Positions 62,101-64,000 of a stretch of DNA of 64,000 bases are shown here, piece by piece. The position numbers and the translations under genes are program-made. The DNA comes from JBAZWE01 sp041658605 (GTDB lineage: Bacteria > Actinomycetota > Thermoleophilia > BMS3ABIN01), in contig JBAZZU010000004.1 of the NCBI GenBank assembly GCA_041658605.1, positions 31,572-95,571 on the forward strand, given 5' to 3'. Position 1 is the first letter of the stretch; each line of letters opens with the position of its first letter. The notes below the pieces were generated by a model. The model searched no databases, was not told the DNA's origin, and saw only the letters and a list, made by a program, of their open reading frames with translations.

Positions 62101-64000
62101 TCCCGAGGCTCCTGAGGCATTCTCCGCGTCCGAACCACGCGTCCGCGTTTTTCGCGTCCAGTCCGAGCGCCTCGCCGTAGCTTTCAGCGGCTTTCCTGTA
62201 ATGCCCGAGACTGCGCAGGCTCTCGCCCTTGCCGAACCAGTATTCCGGAGCCAGACTGTTTATCGAGATAGCTTTTTCATATGAAGCAAGGGCTTTTTCA
62301 AACTGTCCGAGACCGCGCAGGCTCTCGCCCTTGCCGAACAGGGCATGCTGATTGCCGGGGTCGAGCTTCAAAGTTTTGTCAAAAGATTGGACAGACTTGT
62401 CGAACTGCTCGAGGCTGGCGAGGCTTTCGCCCCTGACGAGCCAGGCCCCCGCGATATCGTTGTTGACGCCGAGTGCTTTATCCAGACACCTGACGGCATC
62501 TTCGAATCTTCCGAGCCCATCCAGGCTGACTCCCATGCTATACCAGGCATTCGCCATCCGGGGCTCAACTTCCAGGGCTTTCTCAAAGCAGCGGATTGCT
62601 TCCTCGAGCCTGCCCAGCCGGCGCAGGCTGTCGCCCTCACCGAACCAGGCGGAAGCCATGCCGGATTCGGTCTGTGAGGCCCTGGCGAATGATGCTGATG
62701 ATTCCTTGAAGCGTTCAAGACTGGCCAGGTTCTCGCCTCTGCCTGCCCATGCGGCCGCGGAAGCGGGTTCTATTTCGAGCGCATGGTCAAACGAGTCGAC
62801 AGCTTCAGCGAAGCGCCCCTGATCGCTAAGCGCTACAGCCCGGTTGAACCAGGTCTTCGCGTCATTCGGGTTCAGCTCAAGTGCTTTGTCGAAACAGAGG
62901 ATGGCGTCTGCCGGAGTCACTGGCTTCGGTGCCGGAGCCTGTGCTTCCATATGGACAGGAGCGGCTGCAACGAGCTCCTCGACCGGCTCATCGACAACCG
63001 GCTCAGGTTCCTCGACGGTAACTTCCTCGACCGGCTCATCGACAACCGGCTCAGGTTCCTCGACGGTGACTTCCTCGACCGGCTCATCGACAACCGGCCC
63101 AGGTTCCTCGACGGCTTCTTCTTCGGGAATCTTTTCGAAGACAGCCGCTTCTTCAACTTCTTCGAAGACAATATCCGCAGGGGCGGCTTCTTCTTCCTGC
63201 AGGATCTCCTCAGCGGTCTCGCCTTCAGCCACGACTATCACTTCAGGTTCTTCAACCGTGACTTCCTCGACCGGCTCATCGACAACCGGCTCAGGCTCTT
63301 CAACCGTGACTTCCTCGACCGGCTCATCGACAACCGGCTCAGGTTCCTCGACGGTGACTTCCTCGACCGACTCCTCGACAACCGGCTCAGGTTCCTCGAC
63401 GGCTTCTTCTTCGGGAATCTTTTCGACGACAGCCGCTTCTTCAATTTCTTCGAAGACAATATCCGCAGGGACGGCTTCTTCTTCCTGCAGGATCTCCTCA
63501 ACGGTCTCGCCTTCAGCCACGACTATCACTTCAGGCTCTTCAACCGTGACTTCCTCGGCCGGCTCCTCGACGACCGGTTCAGGCTCTTCGACAACCGCGC
63601 CTTCGATATATGGGTCCTGCATCCGCAGGAGCGCAAGTTCCCGCCTGCATTTGTTGAGGCTGTCCATTGCCTCCCTGTTTCCCTCGTCGAGTTCGAGGAC
63701 GTTTCTGAAACAATGAGAGGCGCGTTCGAAATCAAAAGCCTCGAGCAGCGCACCGCCCTTACCCGCCAATGCGTCCGCATCTTCATGGTCCAGCTTCAGG
63801 GCTTCGTCATAACTCATTACCGCCTCATCCGGCCTTTTAAGATTCCTGAGCGTGGCTCCCTTCTCAATCCAGGCGGGCGCATAACCGGGGTCGATCTCGA
63901 GAGCCCTTTCAAGGCAGGCAAGCGCGGGTTCGAATCGTCCCAATGCCCTGGTTGTCGCGCCGTCGAAATACCAGACGACGGGGTCCCAGAGCTCGATCTG
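59138..64000 (-). CDS. Giant tetratricopeptide-repeat protein, N-terminus outside window
   Basis: The frame is open to the window end, giving at least 1620 residues. The TTG at 63943 is not a credible start because the repeat pattern continues upstream of it. Three TPR units come first, then an acidic spacer of about 220 residues (about 62930-63600) built from 48-bp repeats rich in Glu/Val/Pro, then about 37 consecutive 34-aa TPR units to the C-terminus. The units are unusually alike, with consensus 'AWFGRGESLRSLGRYEKAI' and 'SYDKALKLDPKNA'. Such arrays form a superhelical protein-binding scaffold. No enzymatic domain or C-terminal anchor is visible. Localization is unknown because the N-terminus is missing. 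Confidence 0.9.
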   Translation of the reverse strand, partial: QIELWDPVVWYFDGATTRALGRFEPALACLERALEIDPGYAPAWIEKGATLRNLKRPDEAVMSYDEALKLDHEDADALAGKGGALLEAFDFERASHCFRNVLELDEGNREAMDSLNKCRRELALLRMQDPYIEGAVVEEPEPVVEEPAEEVTVEEPEVIVVAEGETVEEILQEEEAVPADIVFEEIEEAAVVEKIPEEEAVEEPEPVVEESVEEVTVEEPEPVVDEPVEEVTVEEPEPVVDEPVEEVTVEEPEVIVVAEGETAEEILQEEEAAPADIVFEEVEEAAVFEKIPEEEAVEEPGPVVDEPVEEVTVEEPEPVVDEPVEEVTVEEPEPVVDEPVEELVAAAPVHMEAQAPAPKPVTPADAILCFDKALELNPNDAKTWFNRAVALSDQGRFAEAVDSFDHALEIEPASAAAWAGRGENLASLERFKESSASFARASQTESGMASAWFGEGDSLRRLGRLEEAIRCFEKALEVEPRMANAWYSMGVSLDGLGRFEDAVRCLDKALGVNNDIAGAWLVRGESLASLEQFDKSVQSFDKTLKLDPGNQHALFGKGESLRGLGQFEKALASYEKAISINSLAPEYWFGKGESLRSLGHYRKAAESYGEALGLDAKNADAWFGRGECLRSLGNHDDAVPDFETAIKIEPKNAASWFGRGECLRSLDRLDEASASYDKALKLEPKNAASWFGRGECLRGLGRLEQAITAFEKSLKFDSSVSLAWFGKAECQRSLGNHKKAKGSYKEALEIDPANASAWFGRGESLRTLERFKKAGGAYETATKLEPRRAAAWFGRGECYRLRGSFEKALGCYEKTIRLEPRDAAAWFGKGESLRGLGRYMKAIECLEKTIKLESTNAAALFGKADSQRMLGQFDQAVRSFDKVIKLDSGNVAAWFGKSESLRSLKRHERAIEAYDGTIALDGKHAGAWFGRGESLRSLDRFEESLACYEKANRLDGKHAGAWFGRGESLRSLETFEKAIDCYYAALKLDKKDSLSWFGRAECLRSLERYGEAVSAYDRAIALKPKSTGSWFGKGESLRSQDLHKRAVQAYENASRLDAANAAIWFGMAESLRHLDRFKEAVRSYDKSLKIDSKNSLAWFGRGESLRNMNRFKEAIRSYDKSLKIDSKNSLAWFGRGESLRNIGTWREAVDSYDQSLELGLRNVEVWFGKGESQQGASDHALAIESFDATLDIDPAHVPAGYRKGISLRELSRHEEAISSFNYIIDIDPRHRDSWLHKGESLHDLGRFPDAVESFVRTLEIDPEFAAAWFGRGESLRAQERYDEAIRCLDKALEISEKEPATWYSRGESLKALEQFEEALASFEKALKLAPTDADAWFSKSESLRLLGKYEKAVNSFNRTLKIEPQRAEACFGLAESLRGLGRYEKAINSYDKAIRLEPMADAWFGRGESLRGLGRYEKAINSYDKCTGLEPGHNPAWISRGESLRGLERYEKAIESFDRALGIEPMDGAAWMGKGRCLHNLGRFEDAVSCFDRVLKLEPANEQACYHRGESLRGLGLFEKAIASFEKAIDIEPRFALAWYRRGQSFNSLADFKKAIRSYDKSLEADDSNERVWNSKGESLNSLGRYSDAIQCFDKALELDPKDAEAWSNKGSSLSELTRI
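62930..63600 (-). repeat. 48-bp coding tandem repeats and a 288-bp higher-order duplication
   Basis: The acidic spacer encodes repeats of the 16-residue unit 'EEPEPVVDEPVEEVTV' (48 bp). A longer block beginning at 63111 recurs at 63399, a shift of 288 bp or six units, with high identity across the part that encodes 'IVVAEGET', 'EILQEEEA' and 'PADIVFEE'. It is a site prone to slippage. Confidence 0.8.

Noticed and set aside
62844..63716. Long plus-strand frame rich in Ser/Thr/Gly opposite the TPR spacer
   Set aside because: It is the antisense of the Glu/Val/Pro repeat and has no start signals or recognisable domain. The TPR frame explains the whole region.
59138..64000. CRISPR-like periodicity
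   Set aside because: The 102-bp period is in frame and encodes 34-aa TPR units. There are no conserved direct repeats separated by unique spacers.

Overview
The window is a 64 kb GC-rich chromosomal segment, most likely from an uncultured anaerobic or microaerophilic member of the Actinomycetota. This placement is inferred from gene content and not from a marker gene. The clues are a double WYL-domain PafBC-type regulator, a LexA-type repressor next to a Y-family polymerase, a four-subunit pyruvate/2-oxoacid:ferredoxin oxidoreductase, a two-gene SUF system, ferredoxin:thioredoxin reductase-like and sulfide:quinone reductase-like proteins, and frequent GTG/TTG starts. No phage, integrase, transposase or CRISPR array was seen.

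Layout. 1-5.3 kb: a partial DedA protein and an ArsR regulator (minus), a thioredoxin reductase/thioredoxin/tautomerase operon (plus), then aspartate-semialdehyde dehydrogenase and aspartate kinase (minus). 5.4-8.5 kb: the porGDAB operon (minus), whose leader carries a terminator-like hairpin. 8.8-13.5 kb: an orphan ABC ATPase, a secreted seven-repeat beta-propeller protein and the double-WYL regulator. 13.6-20.6 kb: a structured leader, a 48-aa basic protein and two large AddB/AddA-like helicase-nucleases. 20.7-26.8 kb: a 1607-aa PocR/GAF/PAS hybrid histidine kinase and a GT4 glycosyltransferase. Then come tRNA-Thr(CGT), a 1259-aa secreted subtilisin-like protease, a DsbA/FrnE-like oxidoreductase with an in-frame UGA at its first redox cysteine (a probable selenoprotein), an MFS exporter and small secreted or membrane peptides. 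34.6-40.2 kb: cold-shock protein, nitronate-monooxygenase-like protein, DUF6790-like membrane protein, SufC/SufB pair, and a c-di-GMP-I riboswitch in front of a secreted GH26-like glycanase. 40.3-47.2 kb: a complete N-type ATPase operon (atpDCQRBEFAG, minus). 47.5-52.8 kb: a redox block with a DAO-Rieske oxidoreductase, an SQR-like flavoprotein, a truncated ABC gene with an intact promoter region and tandem operator, an FTR-rubredoxin fusion, a glutaredoxin and a toxin-antitoxin pair. 53.2-59.0 kb: a two-component cluster (PAS/GAF kinase, Rcp1-like receiver, HD-GYP phosphodiesterase, CheW fragment), then LexA-like repressor and Y-family polymerase. 59.1-64 kb: the C-terminal 1620 residues of a giant TPR protein that runs off the window.

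How the parts fit. Thiol redox genes recur (thioredoxin system, probable Sec-DsbA, glutaredoxin, FTR, SQR), which suits a low-potential, sulfide-exposed life style together with ferredoxin-linked pyruvate metabolism and the SUF pair. The c-di-GMP riboswitch, the HD-GYP protein and the secreted glycanase form a plausible surface/biofilm link. The AddAB-like, PafBC-like and LexA/polymerase genes are DNA-damage functions at two sites. The two secreted proteins at 9.5-11.2 kb and 27.1-30.9 kb end in the same approximately 100-aa C-terminal module although the rest of each protein differs.
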